64,000 bases of DNA from Mesorhizobium sp. (lineage in GTDB: Bacteria; Pseudomonadota; Alphaproteobacteria; Rhizobiales; Rhizobiaceae): positions 176,292 to 240,291 of the forward strand of contig NZ_JANJTZ010000002.1 in the NCBI RefSeq assembly GCF_024710845.1, written 5' to 3'. The stretch's first letter is position 1. Each line of letters starts with the position of its first letter. The translations under genes were made by a program, and so were the position numbers. This document shows positions 53,889 to 62,859 of this stretch, in pieces. Below the pieces are notes generated by a model. That model ran no database searches. It saw nothing but the letters and a program-made list of their open reading frames with translations, and was not told the origin of the DNA.

Positions 53889-55448
53889 ATGAGCCTCGTC
53901 AGGAAATTCGCGACCGTCGGATCGGGAACGATGGCAAGCCGCATCCTCGGCTTCGCCCGCGAGATGCTGATGGCCGCGGCGGTCGGCACCGGTCCCGTCG
54001 CCGAGGCGTTCTACGCCGCCTTCCAGTTTCCCAATACGTTCCGCCGCCTGTTTGCGGAAGGCGCGTTCAACGCCGCCTTCGTGCCGCTGTTCGCCCGCGA
54101 GATCGAGGCAAACGGCGTGGAAGGGGCGAAGAAATTCTCCGAGGAAGTCTTCGGGGTGCTCTTTACCATCCTGACCGTGCTGACGATCGCCATGGAACTG
54201 GCGATGCCCTTCGTCATCCGCTACGCGATCGCGCCCGGCTTCGCCGACGATCCTGCGAAGCTGGACATGACGGTGACGCTGGCGATGATCATGTTTCCGT
54301 ACCTGATCTGCATGTCGCTCGGCGCGATGATGGCCGGCATGCTCAACTCGCTGCATAAATACTTCGCCGCTGCAATTGCGCCCGTGTTCCTGAACGTGAT
54401 CCTGGTCGGCATCCTGGCGGTGGTCTGGTATCGCGGCGCAGAGGGACAAGTGGTCGGCGAAGCGCTGGCCTGGGGCGTGCTGGCGGCAGGGATCGTCCAA
54501 CTCGCCATCGTCTGGTTCGCCGTCAGAAGGGCGGGCGTGCACGTCGGCCTGCGCCGGCCACGCCTCACGCCGAACGTCAGGCGGCTGCTCTGGCTGGCGC
54601 TGCCGGCCGCGATCACTGGCGGCATCACCCAGATCAACACGCTGATCGGGACGGCGATCGCCTCGGGCCGCGCCGGCGCGGTGCCCTCGCTCAATCTCGC
54701 CGACCGGGTCTACCAGCTGCCGCTCGGCGTGGTCGGCGTCGCCGTCGGCGTCGTGCTCCTGCCCGAACTCGCACGCGCCTTGCGCGCCGGGCACCTGAAG
54801 GACGCGGCCAACCTGCAGAACCGTTCGGTCGAATTCACGCTCTTCCTGACGCTTCCCGCAGCCGCCGCGCTGATGGTCATCGCCGAGCCGATCGTGCGCG
54901 TGCTCTACGAGCGCGGGGCCTTCACGCCGCAGGACACCGCCGTCGTCGCCTCCGTGCTCGCGATCTTCGGCATCGGGCTTCCCGCCTTCGTGCTGATCAA
55001 GGCCTTCACCCCCGGCTTCTTCGCGCGCGAGGACACGCGCACGCCGATGGTCTTCGCGGCGATCTCGGTCGCCTTGAACATCGCTGTCGCGCTGACCCTG
55101 TTTCCGTCGATGGGCGCGCCCGGCATCGCGACCGCGTCCGCCGTCTCGGGCTGGACGAACGCTGCGCTGCTGTTCGGCACTCTCATGTGGAGGGGACACT
55201 GGGGCAGCGACCGCCCGCTTCTGCTGCGGCTGCCGCGCATCGTGCTCAGCGCCGCAGCGATGGCCGGCTTCCTCTGGTTTTCCGCTGACTGGCTCTCGGC
55301 CTGGCTCACGCACGATGCGCTTTTCACGACCCAGGCAATGGCGCTCGGCATGCTTGTTCTTGGCGCGATGGCGATCTATTTCGGCCTGGCCTTCGCCTCA
55401 GGCGGGGCCGATATCGGCATGCTGCGGCGGAACGTGAGGAGAGGTTAG
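53889..55448 (+). CDS. murJ: Lipid II flippase MurJ
   Basis: A 519-residue polytopic protein of about 14 helices from the MurJ/MviN family, which flips lipid II for peptidoglycan synthesis. MSLVRKFATVGSGTMASRIL and GFAREMLMAAAVGTG, FYAAFQFPNTFRRLFAEGAF and FVPLFAREIE are the standard N-terminal blocks. VLYERGAFTPQDT is conserved in the middle. It starts at ATG 53889, 19 nt after glnD, and is probably co-transcribed. The 139 bp to trpS have no clear terminator. Confidence 0.96.
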   Translation: MSLVRKFATVGSGTMASRILGFAREMLMAAAVGTGPVAEAFYAAFQFPNTFRRLFAEGAFNAAFVPLFAREIEANGVEGAKKFSEEVFGVLFTILTVLTIAMELAMPFVIRYAIAPGFADDPAKLDMTVTLAMIMFPYLICMSLGAMMAGMLNSLHKYFAAAIAPVFLNVILVGILAVVWYRGAEGQVVGEALAWGVLAAGIVQLAIVWFAVRRAGVHVGLRRPRLTPNVRRLLWLALPAAITGGITQINTLIGTAIASGRAGAVPSLNLADRVYQLPLGVVGVAVGVVLLPELARALRAGHLKDAANLQNRSVEFTLFLTLPAAAALMVIAEPIVRVLYERGAFTPQDTAVVASVLAIFGIGLPAFVLIKAFTPGFFAREDTRTPMVFAAISVALNIAVALTLFPSMGAPGIATASAVSGWTNAALLFGTLMWRGHWGSDRPLLLRLPRIVLSAAAMAGFLWFSADWLSAWLTHDALFTTQAMALGMLVLGAMAIYFGLAFASGGADIGMLRRNVRRG

Positions 55449-55587
55449 CGCCCTCCGCAGGCGCCGATCGAATAGGGCTTTCCAACGGCCGCAGACGACT
55501 TGATTGTAGCCCCGCCATCCGCCATAAGCCCGGCTCGTTTCGCCTGCCCGCAAGGGCTTGGGCCCTCCACCAGCCACGGAACCTGAC

Positions 55588-56652
55588 ATGTCGTTCAAGA
55601 AACTCGTCTTCTCCGGCGTCCAGCCGACCGGAAACCTCCACCTCGGCAATTATCTCGGCGCGATCCGCAAGTTCGTCGCGCTGCAGGAGCATTCCGACTG
55701 CATCTACTGCGTCGTCGACATGCATGCGATCACCATGTGGCAGGAGCCGGCCGAGCTCGAGAAGTCGACGCGCGAGGTGACGGCGGCATTCCTCGCCTCC
55801 GGCATCGATCCCAAGGCGCACATCGTCTTCAACCAGTCGCGCGTCATGCAGCATGCGGAACTCGCCTGGGTGTTCAACTGCGTCGCCCGCATGGGCTGGC
55901 TGAACAAGATGACCCAGTTCAAGGACAAGGCCGGCAAGGACCGCGAGAACGCGTCGGTCGGCCTGTTCGCCTACCCGAACCTGATGGCGGCCGACATTCT
56001 CGTCTATCGCGCCACGCATGTGCCGGTTGGCGACGACCAGAAGCAGCACCTGGAGTTGACCCGCGAGATCGCGCAGAAGTTCAACCACGACTATTCCGAC
56101 CGCATCCGCGATCTCGGCGCCGGCGTCGAGATGAAGTCGGGCGAGGAGACGGTGCACGGCTTCTTCCCGATCACCGAGCCGGTGATCGAAGGCGAGGCGA
56201 CGCGGGTGATGAGCCTGCGCGACGGCACCAAGAAGATGTCGAAGTCGGACCCGTCCGACCTGTCGCGCATCAACCTGACCGACGACGCCGACACGATCGC
56301 CAAGAAGATCCGCAAGGCCAAGACCGACCCGCAGCCGCTGCCTTCCGAGGCCGAGGGGCTGAAGGAGCGGCCGGACGCCGACAATCTCGTCGGCATCTAT
56401 GCCGCTCTTGCCGACACGACGCGCGACGACGTCCTGAGCCAGTTCGGCGGCCAGCAGTTTTCGGTGTTCAAGCCGGCGCTCGCCGACCTCGCGGTCGACA
56501 AGCTCGCGCCGATCGCTTCGGAAATGCGCCGTATCTCGGCCGACCAGGCCTATGTCGACCAGGTGCTGCGTGACGGCGGCGAACGCGCCAGCGCGCTGGC
56601 CGAGGCGACGATGAAGGATGTGCGCAGGATCATCGGCTGGCTGGGCGGCTGA
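55588..56652 (+). CDS. trpS: Tryptophanyl-tRNA synthetase
   Basis: A 354-residue class Ic synthetase. The HIGH-like motif is [10 protein letters not shown] at residues 15-24 and the KMSKS loop is KKMSKSDPS near 215-223. VDMHAIT and [19 protein letters not shown] are conserved substrate-site blocks. It charges tRNA-Trp. The ATG at 55588 gives the usual [15 protein letters not shown] start. A GC-rich inverted repeat (CCGGGC/GCCCGG) sits about 30 nt after the stop without a T-run. Confidence 0.97.
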   Translation: MSFKKLVFSGVQPTGNLHLGNYLGAIRKFVALQEHSDCIYCVVDMHAITMWQEPAELEKSTREVTAAFLASGIDPKAHIVFNQSRVMQHAELAWVFNCVARMGWLNKMTQFKDKAGKDRENASVGLFAYPNLMAADILVYRATHVPVGDDQKQHLELTREIAQKFNHDYSDRIRDLGAGVEMKSGEETVHGFFPITEPVIEGEATRVMSLRDGTKKMSKSDPSDLSRINLTDDADTIAKKIRKAKTDPQPLPSEAEGLKERPDADNLVGIYAALADTTRDDVLSQFGGQQFSVFKPALADLAVDKLAPIASEMRRISADQAYVDQVLRDGGERASALAEATMKDVRRIIGWLGG

Positions 56653-56725
56653 TCCTGTCCATTTGGCCTCCTTGCCGCCGGGCGCGCCCGGTGGCAGATT
56701 GCCGCCGACCAACCGGGAAATGTGA

Positions 56726-57217
56726 ATGGTTTCGAAGCGCCTGATCCGCGAAGCCGGCCACCGCCGGAAATTCCTCGCGGTGATCGACGAAACTCCGGAG
56801 TGCGAGCGCGCGGTGGCATATGCTTCGCGCCGCGCCAAGAGCACGGGCGGCGCGCTGGTGCTGCTGTTCGTTATCGAATCGAGCGATTTCCAGCATTTTC
56901 TCGGCGTCGAGGCGGTGATGCGCCAGGAGGCGACGGCGGTCGCGCAGGCCGCCCTCGACCAGGCCGCGACGGCGGTGCGCAACCGCCATGGCATCGAGCC
57001 GGAACTGGTGATCCGCGAAGGCAACAAGACGAGCGAAATCCACAAGCTGATCGAGGAGGACCAGGACATCGCGATCCTGGTTCTGGCGGCCGGCGCGGCG
57101 AAGGAGGGCCCCGGCCCGCTGGTGGCCTCGATCGCCGGCAAGGCCGCGGCCTTTCCCATCCCGGTGACGATCGTGCCCTACAACCTCACCGACGAGGACA
57201 TCGACAGCCTCGCATGA
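56726..57217 (+). CDS. Universal stress protein (UspA family)
   Basis: A 163-residue UspA-fold protein. RKFLAVIDETPECERAVAYA is the first strand-helix with the nucleotide Asp, and ILVLAAGAAKEGPGPLVASI corresponds to the G-2x-G-9x-G(S/T) nucleotide loop, though degenerate. Its role is likely in stress tolerance; no partner is evident. It lies between trpS and the Nfu gene, a conserved rhizobial order. Confidence 0.88.
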   Translation: MVSKRLIREAGHRRKFLAVIDETPECERAVAYASRRAKSTGGALVLLFVIESSDFQHFLGVEAVMRQEATAVAQAALDQAATAVRNRHGIEPELVIREGNKTSEIHKLIEEDQDIAILVLAAGAAKEGPGPLVASIAGKAAAFPIPVTIVPYNLTDEDIDSLA

Positions 57218-57310
57218 GGCGCGATTGTCGCTTGAACTGGGCTCGATAGGGGCCTATTTTAGAACAATTCCAAATTCGACCCTTGAAGTCGACCAAGTGG
57301 AGACGCGGCC

Positions 57311-57886
57311 ATGTTCATCCAGACCGAAGCGACACCCAATCCGGCGACGCTCAAATTCCTGCCAGGCGTCGTCGTGCTCGCCGACGGCACGGCCGATTTC
57401 CGCGACCGTGCGGGCGCGGCGGACGCCTCGCCGCTGGCCGGTGCGCTGTTTTCCGTGCCCGGCGTCACCGGCGTCTTCTTCGGCTACGACTTCGTCACGG
57501 TGACCAAGGACGGTCCGGACTGGCAGCACCTGAAGCCCGCGATCCTGGGCGCCATCATGGAGCATTTCATGGCCGGCCGGCCGGTGATGAACTCCGGCTC
57601 GCAGGCAGCCGCCGACACGGCGGAAGCCGACGGCGAGTTCTACGACAAGGCCGACGAGGAAATCGTCGTGACGATCAAGGAACTGCTCGATACGCGCGTA
57701 CGCCCGGCCGTCGCGCAGGACGGCGGCGACATCACCTTCCGCGGCTACGAGAACGGCACCGTGTTCCTCAACATGAAGGGCGCCTGCGCCGGCTGCCCGT
57801 CCTCGACCGCGACGCTGAAGCACGGCATCCAGAACCTGCTGAAGCACTTCGTGCCGGAAGTGCAGCAGGTCGAACAGGTGGCGTGA
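57311..57886 (+). CDS. NifU/Nfu-type iron-sulfur cluster carrier
   Basis: A 191-residue protein. An Nfu N-terminal domain (MFIQTEATPNPATLKFLPG, FFGYDFVTVTK) is joined to the C-terminal NifU-like domain with RPAVAQDGGDITFRGYENG and the cluster-binding CAGCPSS (CxxC near residues 159-162). This is the mitochondrial/alphaproteobacterial Nfu type that delivers 4Fe-4S clusters to target enzymes. It is in the usp-nfu cluster after trpS. A REP-like element and a strong bidirectional terminator lie downstream. Confidence 0.95.
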   Translation: MFIQTEATPNPATLKFLPGVVVLADGTADFRDRAGAADASPLAGALFSVPGVTGVFFGYDFVTVTKDGPDWQHLKPAILGAIMEHFMAGRPVMNSGSQAAADTAEADGEFYDKADEEIVVTIKELLDTRVRPAVAQDGGDITFRGYENGTVFLNMKGACAGCPSSTATLKHGIQNLLKHFVPEVQQVEQVA

Positions 57887-57920
57887 TGGACTAGGCAGTA
57901 GGGGCTTCCCCGCCGCGACC

Positions 57921-58033
57921 GTCATCCCGGACGCCGAAGGCGATCCGGGACCCATTCTTCTCTGCGATTGGCTCCTCGCGCCAAGCCCTCGAACAGCAAT
58001 GGATCCCGGTTGGCCTCTGGCCGCCGGGATGAC
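57921..58033. repeat. REP-like palindromic intergenic element
   Basis: A 113-bp element bounded by GTCATCCCGG (57921-57930) and its exact complement CCGGGATGAC (58024-58033). Inside it are GGATCCCGG and CGATCCGGGACCC, further half-palindromes. Elements starting GTCATCCCGG are, to my knowledge, widespread dispersed repeats in alphaproteobacteria. It does not code for a protein and lies between the Nfu gene and the terminator. Confidence 0.65.
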
Positions 58034-58089
58034 GGACGCGCTGGGAGGGGATCGGACACGGTCGGCGACGCGCCACACGCACAAACGAA

Positions 58090-58117
58090 AAAAGCCGGGT
58101 CCCCCGACCCGGCTTTT
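58090..58117. terminator. Bidirectional rho-independent terminator
   Basis: AAAAGCCGGGTC (58090-58101), loop CCCC, then GACCCGGCTTTT (58106-58117): a perfect 12-bp stem with A and T runs on both flanks. It can end transcription of the Nfu gene on the plus strand and of the L,D-transpeptidase gene on the minus strand. Confidence 0.9.
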
Positions 58118-58166
58118 CCTTAGGCGCCCCCGCCCATGAAACTGAAGCGTCGCTCCGCGGAACGTC

Positions 58167-58784
58167 CTATTTGACGATCACCTTCGCGCCGACTTCGACG
58201 CGGTTGTAGAGATCGATGACGTCCTGGTTGATCAGGCGGATGCAGCCCGACGACATCGCCTTGCCGATCGACCACCATTCGGGCGTGCCGTGCAGCCGGT
58301 AGCCGGTGTCGCCGCCCTTGTTGAAGAGATACATCGCACGCGCGCCCAGCGCATTGTCGAGGCCGGGATTCATGCCGCCGCGATACTTGGCGAGGTCGGG
58401 ACGGCGCTTGATCATCGCCGGCGGCGGCGTCCACACCGGCCATTCCTTCTTCATCGCGACGCGCGAAGTGCCCTTCCACTCGAAGCCCTCGCGGCCGACG
58501 CCGATGCCGTAGCGCATCGCCTTGCCACCGCCCATGACGAAGTAGAGGTGCTTGGCTTTGGTGTCGACGACCACCGTGCCGGCCTTCTCCTTCGTGTCGT
58601 AGCTGACCACCTGGCGACGGTATTGCTGGGGAACCTTGGCAACCGGGATCGCCGGCAGCTGGTAGCCCGCATCCCGCTTCCCGCCATAGGAATTGCTGAA
58701 GATCGAAGCGCCGTCGGTGGCGCAGCCCGAGATCGCAGTGACAGCGGCCAGCAGGCCGGCAACGAGCAGTGACCTGAATTTCAT
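58167..58784 (-). CDS. L,D-transpeptidase (YkuD domain), probable lipoprotein
   Basis: A 205-residue envelope enzyme. The lipoprotein signal is MKFRSLLVAGLLAAVTAISG with Cys21 as lipidation site. The YkuD domain has VVVDTKAKHLYFVMGGGKAM, YGIGVGREGFEWKG, and the catalytic HGTPEW...SSGCIRL with Cys near residue 184. It forms 3-3 peptidoglycan cross-links or attaches proteins to peptidoglycan. The frame opens further upstream to 58901, but only the ATG at 58784 gives a proper signal peptide. It is divergent from cueR across about 210 bp. Confidence 0.94.
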   Translation of the reverse strand: MKFRSLLVAGLLAAVTAISGCATDGASIFSNSYGGKRDAGYQLPAIPVAKVPQQYRRQVVSYDTKEKAGTVVVDTKAKHLYFVMGGGKAMRYGIGVGREGFEWKGTSRVAMKKEWPVWTPPPAMIKRRPDLAKYRGGMNPGLDNALGARAMYLFNKGGDTGYRLHGTPEWWSIGKAMSSGCIRLINQDVIDLYNRVEVGAKVIVK

Positions 58785-58995
58785 GTCTAATCCCGTAGAC
58801 GAGTCAGTAACAATCCAGCCCGATTCGAGCCGCATTTTCGTCAACATTACTAAGCGGCATGTCGTGCGCTTGCCAAGCGAATGCGCCGCACTTTGGCGCA
58901 ACCATGCGTCGTGACGCGGTGTCTATGGCATTTCTGCAACAGGACACCCATCTGTCCGGCTAGACGAAGTGCATGAACGGGAAGGAAGATTCGGA

Positions 58996-59391
58996 ATGAA
59001 CATCGGGCGCGCATCTGAGCTCTCCGGCCTGCCGGCGAAGACCATCCGGTATTACGAGGACATCGGCCTGATCAGCGCCGACCGCGCCACCAACGGCTAT
59101 CGCGACTATTCGCAGTCCGACATTCACCGGCTGTCGTTTCTCCACCGGGCGCGCACGCTTGGCTTCTCGATCGAGGATTGCCGGCAACTGCTCGACCTCT
59201 ATCGCGACCGCAACAGGGCCAGCCACGACGTGCGCGAGATCGCCAAATCGCACGTTGCCGCGATCGACGAGAAGCTGAAGGAACTGCAGCAGATGCGCGC
59301 GACGCTGGACCGGTTGATCCACGCCTGCCACGGCGATCACCGGCCGGACTGCCCCATTCTCGAGGATATCGCGGGGGAGGTCAGGCAGTAG
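58996..59391 (+). CDS. cueR: Copper-responsive MerR-family regulator CueR
   Basis: A 131-residue MerR activator. The helix-turn-helix is MNIGRASELSGLPAKTIRYY, with the wing and SFLHRARTLGFSIEDCRQLL following. Monovalent-metal sensing is indicated by Ser76 at the start of the dimer helix (RASHDV) and the loop Cys111-HGDHRPD-Cys119-PI, closely matching the Cys112/Cys120 loop of E. coli CueR. GAAGGAAG upstream supports the ATG at 58996. Targets should be a copper ATPase or oxidase, but none is next to it in this window. Confidence 0.92.
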   Translation: MNIGRASELSGLPAKTIRYYEDIGLISADRATNGYRDYSQSDIHRLSFLHRARTLGFSIEDCRQLLDLYRDRNRASHDVREIAKSHVAAIDEKLKELQQMRATLDRLIHACHGDHRPDCPILEDIAGEVRQ

Positions 59392-59465
59392 GGTTGGACG
59401 TTCTTCGTCGCTTCTTCCTCTATTGCCTTACTGCCCTATTCCCCTACTCCCCTCTCCCAAACGAA

Positions 59466-59490
59466 AACCGCCGGCCAAGGGCCGGCGGTT
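59466..59490. terminator. Rho-independent terminator between cueR and the BMP gene
   Basis: AACCGCCGGCC (59466-59476), loop AAG, GGCCGGCGGTT (59480-59490), an 11-bp perfect stem. On the minus strand it is followed by TTTTCGTTT, so it mainly ends the BMP-protein gene; it may also stop cueR transcription. Confidence 0.85.
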
Positions 59491-59514
59491 CGTTATGCGT
59501 GACGGCTCAGCCGA

Positions 59515-60504
<990 letters not shown>

Positions 60505-60677
60505 GTGATCCACACCCTGTTGGTTTTTCTCTTCCGGTTGCCGTCCTACGGAGCGTTCCCCTGCCCGTGGCGTCTCCCACGCAGGCGCGAAGACGCCCGC
60601 TCGGATTTCAATCTTGCATGGCGTTGCGGAAATTTCACGCGGAATCTTTGACCATCTGGAAAAGACCTGGACTCGCG

Positions 60678-60712
60678 AAAAAGCCCGGGAAACGGTGCCG
60701 TTCGCCGGGCCT
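60678..60712 (-). terminator. Rho-independent terminator after msrA
   Basis: Read on the minus strand: a GCCCGG stem (60710-60705) and its partner CCGGGC (60688-60683) enclose an inner AACGG/CCGTT stem, and TTTTT follows at 60682-60678. It is about 30 nt past the msrA stop. Confidence 0.75.
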
Positions 60713-60742
60713 TTGGTCCGAAAACCGTCGATCACAATCCGG

Positions 60743-61408
60743 TCAGGCGGTGACGGCCGCCGGCACCGCGCATTCGACGCCGGTGCCCTTGAGCCCGCAA
60801 TAGCCGTAGGGGTTCTTGGCCAGATACTGCTGGTGATCCTCCTCGGCGTAGTAGAACTCCGGCGCCGGGCGGATCTCGGTGGTGATCTTCTCCCGTCCGG
60901 CCTTCGTCAGCGCCGAGGCATAGGCGTCGCGCGAGGCGATCGCCGCGTCGAGCTGGTCAGCCGTCGTGGTGTAGATCGTCGAGCGGTAGGTCGTGCCCAT
61001 GTCATTGCCCTGGCGCATGCCCTGCGTCGGGTCGTGGCTTTCCCAGAACAGCTTGAGCAGCGCCGACAGGCTGACCTGCACCGGATCGTATATCACCTTC
61101 ACCACCTCGGCGTGTCCGGTCATGCCGGTGCAGGTTTCCTGGTAGGTCGGGTTGGGCGTCTCGCCGCCGGCATAGCCGACCGCGGTCATCCATACGCCCG
61201 GCGTCTGCCAGAACAGGCGCTCGGCGCCCCAGAAGCAGCCCATGCCGAAATAGATGGTCTCGAAGCCCTCGGGTGCGGCGTCCTTGAGCGGGCGCTTGAA
61301 GACGTGGTGGCGCGCGGCGGTCGGGATCGGCCGGTCGCGACCCGGCAGCGCTTCGCCGGGCTTCGGCAACTGGATCTTCTTGTTCATGATGTCACTCAGG
61401 AAGAACAT
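60743..61408 (-). CDS. msrA: Peptide methionine-S-sulfoxide reductase MsrA
   Basis: A 221-residue MsrA repairing methionine-S-sulfoxide. The active Cys58 is in [36 protein letters not shown] and [23 protein letters not shown] when read in sequence are family blocks, and the C-terminal [10 protein letters not shown] holds resolving cysteines. It has about 50 residues before the catalytic motif, typical of the longer bacterial form. ATG at 61408 with GAAAGGAAA upstream; a longer in-frame opening further upstream is not coding. Confidence 0.95.
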   Translation of the reverse strand: MFFLSDIMNKKIQLPKPGEALPGRDRPIPTAARHHVFKRPLKDAAPEGFETIYFGMGCFWGAERLFWQTPGVWMTAVGYAGGETPNPTYQETCTGMTGHAEVVKVIYDPVQVSLSALLKLFWESHDPTQGMRQGNDMGTTYRSTIYTTTADQLDAAIASRDAYASALTKAGREKITTEIRPAPEFYYAEEDHQQYLAKNPYGYCGLKGTGVECAVPAAVTA

Positions 61409-61431
61409 GCTTGCTTTCCTTTCGAAAGAGG

Positions 61432-61755
61432 TCAGCGACCGACGGCGAAGGTGCGGGCGGACGGCTGCGGCTTGTGCCCGATCGCATAGAGCAGGAGGGA
61501 GAGTGCCGCGAAGAAGATGAAGGCTGGAACCTTCAGCAGCGTCAGCATCGCCGGATCCCACAGGAAACCGGCCACGCCGGTCAGCAGTCCCTGCAGCGCC
61601 GTCAGTGACGACGGCGCGTGCTCGAACCACAGCGCGCCCAGCGGAGTCGGATCGAACTTCGACAGCGCGATCGAGCGCGTCGCATCCATCACCCCCAGGA
61701 TCACCGAGAGCGCGAGGGAAACGGCCGCCAGAAGCCTGAAGAGGAACCTCACCAT
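61432..61755 (-). CDS. Conserved membrane protein of unknown function
   Basis: A 107-residue protein with two or three hydrophobic helices: about residues 4-23 ([20 protein letters not shown]), a possible second in [13 protein letters not shown], and 77-93 ([17 protein letters not shown]). [17 protein letters not shown] and [10 protein letters not shown] form a conserved-looking periplasmic loop. Similar proteins are widespread in rhizobia, to my recollection. It lies 23 nt upstream of msrA on the same strand, so it may share its transcript. Confidence 0.75.
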   Translation of the reverse strand: MVRFLFRLLAAVSLALSVILGVMDATRSIALSKFDPTPLGALWFEHAPSSLTALQGLLTGVAGFLWDPAMLTLLKVPAFIFFAALSLLLYAIGHKPQPSARTFAVGR

Positions 61756-61850
61756 CCGATTCGTTCGCCATGTCGCTTGGAATGACGCATATGTATGGTC
61801 TCAAGTCCCGATCATCAATCCGGGCACGGGAATTTGACGCCGCGTGAAGG

Positions 61851-62558
61851 TCAGGCCGGTCTTCGCCGTTTGCGCGTGCGCCAGACGGCGAAGACCGGGC
61901 CGGCGATCGCGCCGATGATCAGGCCGAGCAGGCCGATCGCGGCGGCCGCATAGCCGCAGCCGCCCTCGAAGCAGGAGACGTCAAGCCAGTCGACGATCGC
62001 CGAGCCGGCAAGCAGGCCGATGCCCAGTCCGGCGGCGCCGCCGAGAACGAGGCCGAGGACGGCGTTGAGGATGATGACCCCGACCGGCGCGGGACCCGCC
62101 GGCTGCGCTGTCTGCGTCGCTGCCATTGCCGGCTGTGGCTGCCGCACGAGCCAGATCGTCCATACCGAGATGGCGACCGACACGACGGCGATCAGCCAGG
62201 GCATCCAGGTCAGCACGAAATCGCCGATGAACAGGCTCGCGACCGGGAAGCCGATGTCAGTGACGATCGCCAGTACCGCCCAAGCCGTGAACCAGAAGGC
62301 GAATCGCGGCGATTTCCGCCAGGCGAGTCCCAGCACGTAGAGGCCGAAAAGGATCTGAACGACGCCCGCAGCCATGCCGGCATAGACATAGGTCATGACG
62401 GCGCTCGGGAGGTCGTACGCGAATATCGTCGGCCAGCCCTGCCACAGGCCGCGCAGCGACAGGAGCAGGTTCGCGCTGAGCCAGATGACGGGCGCGGCCT
62501 GGGCGAGGTCGCGGCTGAAATCGTTGCCGCCCCGCGCGGGCTCCTGGCCTGTCGTCAT
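61851..62558 (-). CDS. Multi-span membrane protein of unknown function
   Basis: A 235-residue protein with about six transmembrane segments. An N-terminal four-helix part ([20 protein letters not shown] through [13 protein letters not shown]) resembles DUF2569-like small membrane domains, though I do not claim the match. An Ala/Pro-rich linker and a glycine-rich two-helix part follow ([40 protein letters not shown]), which may be a membrane glycine zipper. It ends in a basic tail RTRKRRRPA. The ATG at 62558 has GGGGG upstream. It is divergent from the tRNA-Ser gene. Confidence 0.75.
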   Translation of the reverse strand: MTTGQEPARGGNDFSRDLAQAAPVIWLSANLLLSLRGLWQGWPTIFAYDLPSAVMTYVYAGMAAGVVQILFGLYVLGLAWRKSPRFAFWFTAWAVLAIVTDIGFPVASLFIGDFVLTWMPWLIAVVSVAISVWTIWLVRQPQPAMAATQTAQPAGPAPVGVIILNAVLGLVLGGAAGLGIGLLAGSAIVDWLDVSCFEGGCGYAAAAIGLLGLIIGAIAGPVFAVWRTRKRRRPA

Positions 62559-62769
62559 TGTCTGCCCCCATCCTGCGTCGCGCCGCGCTTGGCGGCGTTG
62601 TCGGTGTAGCGACGCACTACCGCCATCATGTAACCGGCGGGTGCTGGGCGAAAGCCGGCTTGTAATTATGCTCCCCCGCCCACCCAAAAGGCTTGGCATT
62701 CGCGGACCGATCGACTAGATGAGCCGCATCCTGCCGGCCTGTCGCCACGTGTGACGCCGTCGGGATTGC

Positions 62770-62859
62770 GGAGAGGTGGCCGAGTGGTTGAAGGCGCACG
62801 CCTGGAAAGTGTGTTTACGGGAGACCGTAACGCGGGTTCGAATCCCGCTCTCTCCGCCA
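62770..62859 (+). tRNA. tRNA-Ser (GGA)
   Basis: A 90-nt class II tRNA including the encoded CCA. The acceptor stem GGAGAGG pairs with TCTCTCC, the D arm is GGCCGAGTGGTTGAAGGC, and the anticodon loop CTGGAAA has anticodon GGA. A long variable arm (TTACGGGAGACCGTAA) and the T arm GCGGGTTCGAATCCCGC complete the serine type. It reads UCC/UCU codons. A serine recombinase gene starts (by its stop end) inside its 3' half, so the tRNA is the probable integration site. Confidence 0.97.
62815..62859. other. Probable attachment-site junction in tRNA-Ser 3' end
   Basis: The 3' half of tRNA-Ser, from the variable arm to CCA, is also the last 14 codons and stop (TAA, complement of 62815-62817) of the recombinase gene. 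The tRNA's final CCA is the complement of a TGG codon in perfect frame. Integration elements commonly carry a copy of the tRNA 3' end so that crossover restores it. The other end of the element is outside the window. Confidence 0.55.

Noticed and set aside
58167..58901. L,D-transpeptidase with 39 extra N-terminal residues
   Set aside because: The extension would bury the lipoprotein signal peptide, which starts exactly at the ATG at 58784.
60743..61804. MsrA with a 130-residue N-terminal extension
   Set aside because: The extension overlaps the small membrane gene in another frame and has no family resemblance. The ATG at 61408 gives a normal MsrA.
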